Part shown: piece after piece, positions 27,269 through 35,625 of the stretch
Position numbering within the stretch: position 1 is the first letter of the stretch
How the letters are laid out: every line of letters begins with the position of its first letter
Source: Salinarchaeum laminariae
GTDB lineage: Archaea; Halobacteriota; Halobacteria; Halobacteriales; Salinarchaeaceae
Direction of reading: 5' to 3'
Assembly (NCBI RefSeq): GCF_023204835.1
Contig: NZ_CP096270.1
Span: 2,868,907-2,932,906 of the forward strand
DNA length: 64,000 bases
Position numbers and translations under genes: made by a program
The notes under the pieces: generated by a model
The model's input: the letters and a program-made list of their open reading frames with translations, nothing else
Told to the model about the DNA's origin: nothing
Database searches by the model: none

Positions 27269-28942
27269 TCAGGTCCGGATTTCGAACCTGGCCCCGCCGT
27301 CGTTTGCCGCTGTCAGTGCGATCGACCAGCCGTGGGCGTCGACGATCTCCGAGACGATCGCGAGGCCAAACCCGGTGCCGTCCGGGTTCGTTGTCATCCC
27401 AGCCTCGAAGACCTCTTCACGGTCCTCCTCGGGTATTCCGGGCCCGTCGTCCTCGACGAAGAAGCCGTCGACGGACGCGAGCGCTCCGACTGTGATAGTC
27501 ACGTCGTCGCCCCCGTGTTCGATCGCGTTTCGAAAGAGGTTCTCGAGGAGCTGGCGGACTCGGTCGGGATCGGCGTCGACAGTGGGATTGCTCTGGACGG
27601 TGAGTGACGCGTCCTGGCTCTCGACGGTGGTCCAGCAGTCAGTGGCGAGATCACCGATCGCGACCGTTTCGACCTCGTCGATGTCCTGTCCCTGTCGGGC
27701 GAGCGTGAGGAGATCGTCGATGAGCGCCTCCATCCGTTCGAGCGCCTCCGCGGCCGCCTCGAGGTGCTCAGCAAGAGACCCATCAGCAGCCCCCGCAGGT
27801 TCGTCAGACACCTCGGCACTCGATCGTCCGGCGTCGATGCGATCCTGGGCGAGTTCGAGGTGGCCTTCTGCGACGTTCAACGGGTTCCGGAGGTCGTGGG
27901 CGACGACGCTTGCGAACCGGTCGAGCCGTTCAGTCTGCCGCTCAAGCGCGCGGCGAGACTCCTCGGCCGCGGTCACGTCCTCCAGTGAGAGCACGGAGCC
28001 GAGTGGCACGTCGCCAGCGCTGATCGGCGTCTCGGTGACGTGGTAGTGGACGGGACCGTCGTCGCGTTCGACAGTCAGCAGCATTTCACCGAGCATGGCG
28101 TGAGAAAGCGCAGGGACGGCGTTCGCAGGGTCGTCGCCGATCGCGCCTGCGAGGGTGGGAAAGAGTGTTCGAGCCGCCCGGTTGTACTCCCGGATCGTTC
28201 CGTCGGGATCGAGGACGAGCACTGGTTCGTCCTGGCCCCCCGCAAGCTGCACGGCTTGGAACTCCTCGAGGTAGAGATATAGTACGCCAACTGCGAACGC
28301 CGCGACCCCGACCGGTTCGTAGGTCATGTCGATCAGTCGGGGGGAGAGTAGCCCAGCGAGATCCGCGAGCAGTGGGAGTCCGGTGAGTCCGACGAGCGCA
28401 ATGAGTGGGCGAGTATCCTGCCCGACGGTGAGGAACCGCTCGAGGAGCATGAAGTACCCCACGCTCGCGAGTGCGTAGGCCAGTCCCATCGCAAGCCAGT
28501 GGAGGGTCCCGTGCTGGACCGCCAGATGTGCGAACGGTTCTGTCGCAGGGCTTGCCGAGAAGTATAGCCCGTGTATCGGATTGGAAACTTTGAGCGCGAC
28601 CACCGCGAGGAAGAGCGCAAGTGCGCCAAGCCGGAACCCCGATCGTCGGTGGTAAGTCCTGCCTGTGTAGGCCGAGCAGAAGTATATCCAGGCACCGATT
28701 GCGGCGAATCCCGAGACGAGCCCCAGGACGTAGAAGGCGACCTGCAGTTCCCGGAACGGAGCCAAGAGGAACCCGACGTGGGCGGCGGCCCATCCACCAC
28801 AGAGGAGGAGGAGCCAGATTAACCCACGGCGCGAGTCGGCGTCGACGACCGACCGCGCCTTCGGAACGATCGCGAAACACACCACTGCGGAGAGACCGAA
28901 TGCCAGCACGTAGACGGAATGGAGCACCAGTGACGTGTCCAT
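27269..28942 (-). CDS. membrane histidine kinase (7TM-PAS-HisKA-HATPase)
   Basis: A 557-aa sensor kinase. Residues about 1-220 have seven hydrophobic helices (the hisKA_7TM type input common in haloarchaea). A PAS domain follows (ILDPDGTIREYNRAARTLFP-like). The dimerisation H-box reads FASVVAHDLRNPLN, with the phospho-accepting His. The ATPase domain has N-box LLENLFRNAIEHGG, G1 EDDGPGIPEED and G2 TGFGLAIVSEIV. All catalytic boxes are intact. No response regulator gene is adjacent. ATG 28957 is an alternative start. Confidence 0.9.
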   Translation of the reverse strand: MDTSLVLHSVYVLAFGLSAVVCFAIVPKARSVVDADSRRGLIWLLLLCGGWAAAHVGFLLAPFRELQVAFYVLGLVSGFAAIGAWIYFCSAYTGRTYHRRSGFRLGALALFLAVVALKVSNPIHGLYFSASPATEPFAHLAVQHGTLHWLAMGLAYALASVGYFMLLERFLTVGQDTRPLIALVGLTGLPLLADLAGLLSPRLIDMTYEPVGVAAFAVGVLYLYLEEFQAVQLAGGQDEPVLVLDPDGTIREYNRAARTLFPTLAGAIGDDPANAVPALSHAMLGEMLLTVERDDGPVHYHVTETPISAGDVPLGSVLSLEDVTAAEESRRALERQTERLDRFASVVAHDLRNPLNVAEGHLELAQDRIDAGRSSAEVSDEPAGAADGSLAEHLEAAAEALERMEALIDDLLTLARQGQDIDEVETVAIGDLATDCWTTVESQDASLTVQSNPTVDADPDRVRQLLENLFRNAIEHGGDDVTITVGALASVDGFFVEDDGPGIPEEDREEVFEAGMTTNPDGTGFGLAIVSEIVDAHGWSIALTAANDGGARFEIRT

Positions 28943-29130
28943 CCCTGTAACGACCATGCCCTGAAAAGGGAGTAAATGGTCTTCAATCTGCTGCCCGATA
29001 CGTTCTCCCGGCGAAGTAGCGCGTTCACCCGATTCAGATAGAATACAATTTCTGTCAGCTAATGTGATCCATCGTCATCGATGGCGAACCGACCCGCCGT
29101 GACGGCAGTTGACGGCTGTCGCGCCCGCGA

Positions 29131-29496
29131 TCAGTCGTCGGCATCCAGCCACTCCATCGCCCACTCCTCGATCGACGCAAACATCGGCGCCAGGGACTCG
29201 CCCTTGTCGGTCAACGAGTAGTACGTCGCTACGGGCGCGTCTTCTTCCAGGCGCCGCGTGACAAAGCCCATCTCCTCGAGATCGTCGAGCACCCGCGAGA
29301 GGGTCCGCGAGCTGGCGCCCGTCGATCGCTTCAGTACGTTGAATCGTTTTTCGCCTTCGAGGAGATCGTTGAGCACGACGAGTCGCCATTTCGATCCGAT
29401 CTGCTCGAACGGTTCCACGAGAGAACACGGGCCCGGCTCCGTCGTTGTGCCCGATGTCGTTTCGTTCGCGGCGTCGGATTGCTTCCCTACTGTCAT
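29131..29496 (-). CDS. HxlR-type winged-helix regulator
   Basis: A 121-aa MarR/HxlR-type transcription factor. Its N-terminal cysteine sits in EPGPCSLVEPFEQIGSKWRLVVLNDL, the usual HxlR opening. It continues EGEKRFNVLKRSTGASSRTLSRVLDDLEEMGFVTRR (recognition helix and wing start) and YYSLTDKGESLAPMF. Related haloarchaeal proteins respond to redox or reactive carbonyl stress through that cysteine. It is divergent from the doxX unit and probably binds the palindrome at 29539-29554. Confidence 0.9.
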   Translation of the reverse strand: MTVGKQSDAANETTSGTTTEPGPCSLVEPFEQIGSKWRLVVLNDLLEGEKRFNVLKRSTGASSRTLSRVLDDLEEMGFVTRRLEEDAPVATYYSLTDKGESLAPMFASIEEWAMEWLDADD

Positions 29497-29530
29497 CGAT
29501 GTTACCCGGTGGCAGCTATGTCGCCGAGCG

Positions 29531-29554
29531 CATATATAGGTTCGCGACCGAACC
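29531..29554 (+). promoter_or_regulatory. TATA box and palindromic operator of doxX unit
   Basis: A TATA-like CATATATAGG (29531-29540) lies about 27 bp before ATG 29565. Overlapping its end is a perfect palindrome, GGTTCG-CGAC-CGAACC (29539-29554), between TATA box and start. Its place between the divergent hxlR-type and doxX units makes it a good operator candidate for the HxlR protein. Confidence 0.6.
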
Positions 29555-29564
29555 TGGTAGTGTG

Positions 29565-29660
29565 ATGCAACTACCTACTGTTACGGACGACGTACGCCCC
29601 AAGCGAACCGATCGAGATACAGCAACAGATCACGGCCAGTCGACCAAGGTGGTCGCCTGA
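29565..29660 (+). CDS. 31-aa leader ORF coupled to doxX
   Basis: A 31-codon ORF (MQLPTVTDDVRPKRTDRD...) whose ATG lies at the expected leaderless distance (about 27 bp) from the TATA box. Its TGA overlaps the doxX ATG as TGATG. The peptide is polar with no known domain. I infer that it serves to bring ribosomes to doxX by translational coupling, perhaps as a regulatory leader, rather than to make a functional protein. Confidence 0.5.
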   Translation: MQLPTVTDDVRPKRTDRDTATDHGQSTKVVA

Positions 29661-30076
29661 TGGTCTTCGAGTCCGGTCTCGAGGGCGCGTTCCTGCTCGG
29701 CGCACGAGTGCTCTTTGGCGCCTTCATCGCGTACCAGGGACTGAACCACTTCCTCGATCACGAGGGTCTGACTGGCTACGCCGGCATGAAAGGCGTGCCC
29801 GTCCCGGGCGTCGCGGTGGCGGCCAGCGGCGTCATGCTCGTCGGCGGCGGGCTGGGGATCCTGCTTGGAATCTTCCCCGCCATTGCCGCGGGCGCGCTTG
29901 CCGTCTTCCTCCTCGTCACCACGCCGCTCATGCACGACTTCTGGGCCGTCGAAGAGGACCAGAAACAGGACCAGATGATCCACTTCATCAAGAACGTCGA
30001 GCTGCTCGGCGCCTCGCTACTCTTCCTCGCGGTCAGCGGGACGGAGTGGGCCTACGCCGTGAACGTCGGGCTCTAG
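29660..30076 (+). CDS. DoxX family membrane protein
   Basis: A 138-aa DoxX-type membrane protein with four hydrophobic helices. The typical LGARVLFGAFIAYQGLNHFLDHEGLTGYAGMKGVPVPG opening is seen, as is PLMHDFWAVEEDQKQDQMIHFIKNVELLGASLL near the C-terminus (the N-x-E-LLGA motif). DoxX proteins are linked to thiosulfate:quinone chemistry or to redox stress protection. With a divergent HxlR regulator, a redox-stress role is plausible. The ATG overlaps the stop of the 31-aa leader ORF. Confidence 0.85.
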   Translation: MVFESGLEGAFLLGARVLFGAFIAYQGLNHFLDHEGLTGYAGMKGVPVPGVAVAASGVMLVGGGLGILLGIFPAIAAGALAVFLLVTTPLMHDFWAVEEDQKQDQMIHFIKNVELLGASLLFLAVSGTEWAYAVNVGL

Positions 30077-30164
30077 ACGCCTCACTTTCTGACAGGCGTC
30101 GAGAGCGCCACGATCTCGTGGCGGAATCCATTTGAGCGACGCGCCGGGATCTCCCGGTAGCTCC

Positions 30165-31598
30165 ATGACCCTCCTCGACGAGCTCTCCGGCTTCGAGTTC
30201 GAGGCGGTCATGGTCGAGGTGTTCCGCCACCAGGGCTACCGCGACGTCGAACGCGCCGAGCGGATCGCGGACGAGGGGCGCGACGTGACGATGCTCGACG
30301 ACGGTACCGTGGGGGACGACAGCGTCTCCGACGGCCCGCCGACAGCGGTCGTCGTCGAGTGCAAACACACCGACGTCGTGAGCCGTCCCGTCGTTCAGAA
30401 GACCCACTCCGCGGCACACACCTACCAGTACGACGGCCCAGTGCGGGCCGCAATCGCGACGACCGGCCGCTTCACCGAACCGGCACGCGAGTACGCGGAA
30501 CGGGTCCACGAGGATCCCCAGGACGTCGAGTTCGAACTGATCGACGGCGAGGACCTCATCGAGACTGGCGAGTCCATCGGCCTCGATCTCTACAACGGCA
30601 CCGTCGAGATCGTCTGCGAGGAGTCCATCGCCCCACCGACCGATCGCGAAACGCTCGAGGGGTACCTCGAGAGCGCCGCCACCGACGTCGCAAATCTCGA
30701 CGAGTGGACCGTCGGTGCCACCCTGACAGCGGTGCGATTCGAGCCGGTGCTCGCCGCCGAGACGGCCGTCGACGCGAAATTTGAGACCGACGTCGGCGTG
30801 ATTCACGAGGTGACGGATCGCGAACGGTCGGTCCTCGACGGCCACGGCGAGATCGCACGGTCGAGCGACGACGTCGCGCAGCTCGTCGACGCGACGCGAG
30901 AGGATCGGCTCTCGATCGACCACCAGTCGCTCGAGGGCGCGTACGATCGCACCGACGTCGAACGGTTCGCGGGCGACCTCGGAGCCTACCGGGAGTGGCT
31001 CGTCGGGGACCGCCAGGACCGCCACGAGACGACGGTCCGCTACACTGGCGACAACGGCGTCGAGTACGAGCAAACGTGCCGCCCCGGCCCGACCGACGTC
31101 AGCGTCGAATCGCTCGATCCCGTCTACCTCCCGCACGTCGCCGTGGCGACCTCGCTTGGCGAGTACGAGTACGAACTCGAGCTGTACGCCGCAGGCGGTC
31201 GAACGCTCATCCAGGACGCGGAGTTTCGCCACTGCGTACACTGCGAGGACGATCGCATGCACGTCGGATCGCATCCTGCCGACGCGAGCGAGGACAACGA
31301 CGCCGACAGGGAGCACGCCCCGACCCTGACCTACTGTGCGAACTGCGGCGCGATCGCCTGTCCCGAACACACCGAGACCGAACGGCTCGTCGGCGAGCCG
31401 GTCTGCACTGGCTGTGCAGTCACTGGCCGGTTCGCGGGCGCGACAAAACACTTCTACGACGAGACGAACCGGGAGACGTTCGCAGCCGCCTACGCCGAGA
31501 TGCCGATCCACCGGAAGATTCGCGAGAACGACGGGCTGGTGGCGCTACTCGTGCTCGTCGTCTTCATCGCCGGCGTAACGGCAATCGGCGTGCTCTGA
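30165..31598 (+). CDS. Mrr-like restriction endonuclease with zinc knuckles and C-terminal membrane anchor
   Basis: A 477-aa protein. Residues about 1-130 are an Mrr_cat-type PD-(D/E)XK domain: SGFEFEAVMVEVFRHQGY, then ADEGRDVTML (Asp) and AVVVECKHTDVVSRPVVQK (E-x-K). A middle region has no known motif. Then come Cys/His clusters (FRHCVHCEDD, TYCANCGAIACPEHTE, VCTGCA) and a final hydrophobic helix (GLVALLVLVVFIAGVTAIGVL) as a membrane anchor. ATG 30165 is used; the frame opens with TTG at 30132. It could be a membrane-bound nuclease guarding against incoming DNA, but no partner gene is next to it. Confidence 0.75.
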   Translation: MTLLDELSGFEFEAVMVEVFRHQGYRDVERAERIADEGRDVTMLDDGTVGDDSVSDGPPTAVVVECKHTDVVSRPVVQKTHSAAHTYQYDGPVRAAIATTGRFTEPAREYAERVHEDPQDVEFELIDGEDLIETGESIGLDLYNGTVEIVCEESIAPPTDRETLEGYLESAATDVANLDEWTVGATLTAVRFEPVLAAETAVDAKFETDVGVIHEVTDRERSVLDGHGEIARSSDDVAQLVDATREDRLSIDHQSLEGAYDRTDVERFAGDLGAYREWLVGDRQDRHETTVRYTGDNGVEYEQTCRPGPTDVSVESLDPVYLPHVAVATSLGEYEYELELYAAGGRTLIQDAEFRHCVHCEDDRMHVGSHPADASEDNDADREHAPTLTYCANCGAIACPEHTETERLVGEPVCTGCAVTGRFAGATKHFYDETNRETFAAAYAEMPIHRKIRENDGLVALLVLVVFIAGVTAIGVL

Positions 31599-31697
31599 TC
31601 GCGGGCCGGAGTCGACAGGCGCCAGTACCAGTAGCACCAAAAAAGTTCGTCTGGGGTGTGTTCGGCGGGACGATGCGACCCGACAGCCGCCAGTCGA

Positions 31698-34600
31698 TCA
31701 GTACTCGTGCGTCCGTCGTTCGGAGACGTACTGACCGCCGCTGCCGTCGTTGTAGACGAATCGGAAGTCGATCGAACTGCCGTCGTCGCTGGTATCCCGA
31801 GTGTAGGTGTGGCTCGTGCCACTGCCGTCCATCCGGTAGCCGACCCACCCGTCAGTCCCTGGATCGGCGAACTGGACGTCGGCCCAGCCAGCGGCGTTGT
31901 TCGGCTCGAACGTCCACTCGTCCTGATCGCTACCGACTGACTCGACGCTGGCACTCCAGCCATCGCCGCTCGAGCCTGAGTAGTCCCCGCCGCTGCCGCC
32001 TCCGCCGCCACCGCCGCCGGTGTCGACCGAGACGCTCTCGAAGGTAGCCTCACAGAGCGTCCCCGAGGCGTGGCTCGTCACTGGAAGCCCGACGTAGACC
32101 GAGTCGCTCATCGCGATCGTCGCACTGTCGATCTCCGTCCAGCTGCTGCCGTCGCCGGATTCGTAGGCCGTGATGGTGTCGCCGGAGCGCTCGATCCGCA
32201 CCCAGTACGCGCCGGAGCTGTCCGCGCCAGCGGTGGTGGCCGAGGAGCCACCCGTCGACGTGCGGCGCTGGAAGGCCGTTCCGTTGCTCGGCGTCACGCT
32301 GGCCATGCCGTGTACGGAGCCGGCGTCGAGGGTCTCACGGACCATCACGCCGGCTTTCGCCCAGCCGTGGGTGTTCTCGATACTGGTGACGTTCGCAGTC
32401 ACCGTCACGTCGCCGCTGACCTCCTGGTAGACGTAGTGGAACGCGTCGGCGCTGCCCCAGATGTCCGAGCCCGCGCCCTGGACAGTCCGGGTGCCGCCGC
32501 TCGTGCTCGTCGAGCCGGCCGTGGAGACCGAGCCCACGTCCTGGTTCGACCAGGCGCCGCCGTCGCCGCCGTCGGAGTCCGTCGAGACCGTGATCGCGTT
32601 GCTATCCGGCGACTGGTTCCCGTTGCCGTCGTCGGCTGTGACGTGGAACGAGTAGGACGTCCCCGCCGAGAGGCCGGTGATCGTCGCGGCCGTGCTCGAG
32701 GATGTCGTCTCGAATGAGCCGTCACGGTAGACGTTGTAGTAGGCCGTGTTGGAGCCGTCGTGGTCCCAGTCGAGGTCCACCGAACTCTCGGTCTGGCCCG
32801 GGGAAGAGAGATTCGTCGGCGCACTGGGCGCCGTGCCGCCACCGCCACCAGAGCCGGTGGTGGTCGCCATCGAGTTGGCGGGCACCGTGAGCGTCGTGCC
32901 GTCGGAGAAGGTCACGGTCGTACTCCCGCTGCTGGCGTTGTAGGCACAGTAGGTGCGAGTGCCGCCATCGGAGAACACCTGATAGAGCGGCGTGTCGGCG
33001 GTGACACTCGGATCCGGCGACCCCATCGCGTCGAGGTTGCCAAGCCAGTAGAGCGTGTGCGCCTTGGGCTGTGCTGCTTCTGGCGAGTAGCTGTCGACAC
33101 GGCCGTTGAAGCGTGACAGCGCGTCCGAGGGATCCGAGAACGCCTCGTACATCCAGAGAATGTCGGGCCAGTAGCTGAAGGAACCGCCTTTCAGATCCGA
33201 GATCTGCTGGAACGTTCTGGACGCGAGGGAATCGTCCCAGCCAAGATGCATCGAGAAGCCCGACAGCGGCAGCATGTTGATGCCGTAGACGGCCTCGCTG
33301 TCCGACGTCCACCACGTCGAGTGCGCCGCCATGTTGCCCCAGACGATGCCGGCGAAGTCGGCTTCCCAGCTGTCCGGGAAGTTCGTCTGGTCTTTGTCGT
33401 ACCAGTACTCCTGAATCGCGCGAGCCTGCATCGAGTACAGGGCGATGCCGAAGTCGCGAATCTCGTCGTTGCCCGTGTACTCGCCCCACTCAATCATCGC
33501 CGCGTAGGACATCATCGCCTCCGAGGAGGATTCCTGGTTGTTCCCGTCCGCGAAGTTGCCGGAGCCGTGTGCCCAGGAGTGGCCCGCATAGACGCTGAAG
33601 TTTCGGTTGAACGGGTAGTCGGCGTCGTTCCGGGAGGGGTTGGCGTAGTCGTCGATCAGCTCCTCGACCATGCCGCCCCAGTTGCTGGAGTCCGCCCAGG
33701 TGGGATCGTGGCGAGCGATCCGTGCGGCGCCCCAGACGTAGTGTCCGAAGTGGAAGTGGTGGTCGGAGACGTCGGTCACCGACCCGTGACTCCCCTGGAT
33801 ACCTTGGAGCACGCCGAGCGAGTCGTCGTAGTAGAACGTCGCCGAGGAGCTCTGCGTGAACCACTGCTCGAGTCCCTGTTGGACCGAGTCCAGCAGCGCG
33901 TCCCGCTTGCCAGTCATTCCGAGCTGATCGGCCATGGCGGCGACCTTGGCAAGCCGGCTCGCGGTGTCCTTGCCGAACCGATAGGTGTCCTGATCGACGC
34001 CGCCCTGTACGGACTCGTCGACGTTCGACACCAGGCCCTCGAGGCGGGCCGTATCGTAGCTCCCCTCGTCGGGGAGGAAGGGGACGAACCCGTGCCAGTC
34101 GTAGTTCACCGAGAACGACGAGCCCGAGACGGCCTGCATCTCGCCGCGTGCGGAGGGGTAGGTGACCCCCATCGTCGGCTCGCTGCTGTGCTTCCACTGG
34201 TGTGGATAGAGCGCGGTGATCGTTCCCGAGGCCGCGCTGTCGGGACGGTCGTTCGTGGTGAACGAGAACGTCGTCGAGACGGTCGCGTTCGCCTCGTCGT
34301 AGTTCCAGTCGAAGACCGTGTCGGTGATCTGGTTGTACGCGTACTGCTCGAAAGTCCCGAGCGACGCCTGATCAGGCAACACCGCGATCGAGACGAACGA
34401 CGCCCCCGTCGTCACGGTCTGGGTGCCGACGCCGGACCAGGTGCTGCCACTCGGTGCGAACAGGCCGTAGTCCCTGCCGTCGACGGAGACGCCGACGACG
34501 TTGCCGTCGTCCTGGAACACCGTCGGGCTACTCGCGAAGGTGATCTCGCCGCCGCCACCGGCGAACTCGAAGAATGCGAAGGGCGACCCCTGGGCGATCG

Positions 34601-35204
34601 TGAAGCGCGTCGAGGTGCCCGTTCCCTCGCCGAAGACGCCAGTCGCGGACCAGTCGCCGTGGTCGTCCAGCCGAACATCGCTGTACGTGCCAGCGCCGGA
34701 GTGGCTCACGGTGAACTGCGAGGCGCTGGACTTCATGGCGTTCCCGACCTGGTTGCCGGCGTCCCAGCTCGTCGTCCACTCCTGGGGGTGACCGACGGCG
34801 AGGCCCTCGCCGAGCGTGTCGAACACCAGCGGATGTCCAGCCAGCAGCGTGTCGTCACCGGTGATCCCCTCGAGTGGGATCGTGGTGTACCAGTCGTTGG
34901 TCGGGACGGGACCGCTACCGAAGTTGGCGGTCGTGTGCCGGCCGTAGGCGTGCGTCGCGGCGCCCGCCGGCGGCGTGTCGTGATACCCGCCGCTACCGAC
35001 CGACGCCGCCGAGGCATTCCCGAGGAGTCCGGTACCGGCGATTCCGGCGGCACCGACGCCCTTCAGGACCGTCCGCCGCGAGCAGTCCAGTCCACTGTCA
35101 GATCTCTCTGGTGCCGATACGTTCGGTTCGGCGTTCGATCCACCATCCGTTCGCGCGTCCGCCGACGGAGTCTGCTCCCCGGCGGACGAGTCGTTATCTA
35201 CCAT
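31698..35204 (-). CDS. Tat-exported GH81 endo-beta-1,3-glucanase with FnIII and binding modules
   Basis: An 1168-aa secreted enzyme. The twin-arginine signal is CSRRTVLKGVGAAGIAG (about residues 41-57). The GH81 domain (about 75-760) has PVPTNDWYTT and, near 520-570, DYANPSRNDADYPFNRNFS, GHSWAHGSGNFADGN and QESSSEAMMSYAAM, the catalytic-region motifs of this family. A fibronectin type III domain (about 790-870), a concanavalin-like DUF1349 domain (about 880-1060), a Gly linker and a final beta-rich module that may be a CBM56-like glucan binder follow. It should degrade laminarin-type glucans outside the cell. ATG 35204 precedes the Tat motif properly. Confidence 0.85.
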   Translation of the reverse strand: MVDNDSSAGEQTPSADARTDGGSNAEPNVSAPERSDSGLDCSRRTVLKGVGAAGIAGTGLLGNASAASVGSGGYHDTPPAGAATHAYGRHTTANFGSGPVPTNDWYTTIPLEGITGDDTLLAGHPLVFDTLGEGLAVGHPQEWTTSWDAGNQVGNAMKSSASQFTVSHSGAGTYSDVRLDDHGDWSATGVFGEGTGTSTRFTIAQGSPFAFFEFAGGGGEITFASSPTVFQDDGNVVGVSVDGRDYGLFAPSGSTWSGVGTQTVTTGASFVSIAVLPDQASLGTFEQYAYNQITDTVFDWNYDEANATVSTTFSFTTNDRPDSAASGTITALYPHQWKHSSEPTMGVTYPSARGEMQAVSGSSFSVNYDWHGFVPFLPDEGSYDTARLEGLVSNVDESVQGGVDQDTYRFGKDTASRLAKVAAMADQLGMTGKRDALLDSVQQGLEQWFTQSSSATFYYDDSLGVLQGIQGSHGSVTDVSDHHFHFGHYVWGAARIARHDPTWADSSNWGGMVEELIDDYANPSRNDADYPFNRNFSVYAGHSWAHGSGNFADGNNQESSSEAMMSYAAMIEWGEYTGNDEIRDFGIALYSMQARAIQEYWYDKDQTNFPDSWEADFAGIVWGNMAAHSTWWTSDSEAVYGINMLPLSGFSMHLGWDDSLASRTFQQISDLKGGSFSYWPDILWMYEAFSDPSDALSRFNGRVDSYSPEAAQPKAHTLYWLGNLDAMGSPDPSVTADTPLYQVFSDGGTRTYCAYNASSGSTTVTFSDGTTLTVPANSMATTTGSGGGGGTAPSAPTNLSSPGQTESSVDLDWDHDGSNTAYYNVYRDGSFETTSSSTAATITGLSAGTSYSFHVTADDGNGNQSPDSNAITVSTDSDGGDGGAWSNQDVGSVSTAGSTSTSGGTRTVQGAGSDIWGSADAFHYVYQEVSGDVTVTANVTSIENTHGWAKAGVMVRETLDAGSVHGMASVTPSNGTAFQRRTSTGGSSATTAGADSSGAYWVRIERSGDTITAYESGDGSSWTEIDSATIAMSDSVYVGLPVTSHASGTLCEATFESVSVDTGGGGGGGGSGGDYSGSSGDGWSASVESVGSDQDEWTFEPNNAAGWADVQFADPGTDGWVGYRMDGSGTSHTYTRDTSDDGSSIDFRFVYNDGSGGQYVSERRTHEY

Positions 35205-35625
35205 GGGTGTGGCTGGGTCAGGACACGATTGTGACTGCCTGTCGTGGCCCTCCCGTAGCCTCTCACTAGCGAGAATGGCGGATAGTATTTGCCAACGGAA
35301 ATGAAAGGTAGCCCCGAATTTCACGTCGGGTAGTATTGCACAAATATGTACACATATCCGAGTGAATCGTTTCTCTTCCTTTGGTTTCACCGACTTTCAC
35401 GTGGACGATGACAACAGTGTCATTCGGCCAATCTGTCCGTGTGAGTGGAGATCGAGCGACGATGCCACCGACTCCATTCAGGCGTTACCGTTCGCAGTTG
35501 TGTTCGGTCACACCCAGTGCAGGCAGCCGGGCGAAATGATTTGCCTATTGACATAGTGCTCGGAAGCTGGTAACTCGTCGGGAGCACCGACACCCATTTG
35601 CGCGTGGTGACCGTCATCGCAACCC
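35205..35625. other. divergent intergenic region between GH81 and sensor gene
   Basis: About 420 bp with no convincing gene. It is clearly A+T richer around 35275-35360 (for example ATATGTGTACATATTTG on the minus strand near 35345-35365), which probably holds the GH81 promoter with a leader of more than 100 nt. Confidence 0.4.
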
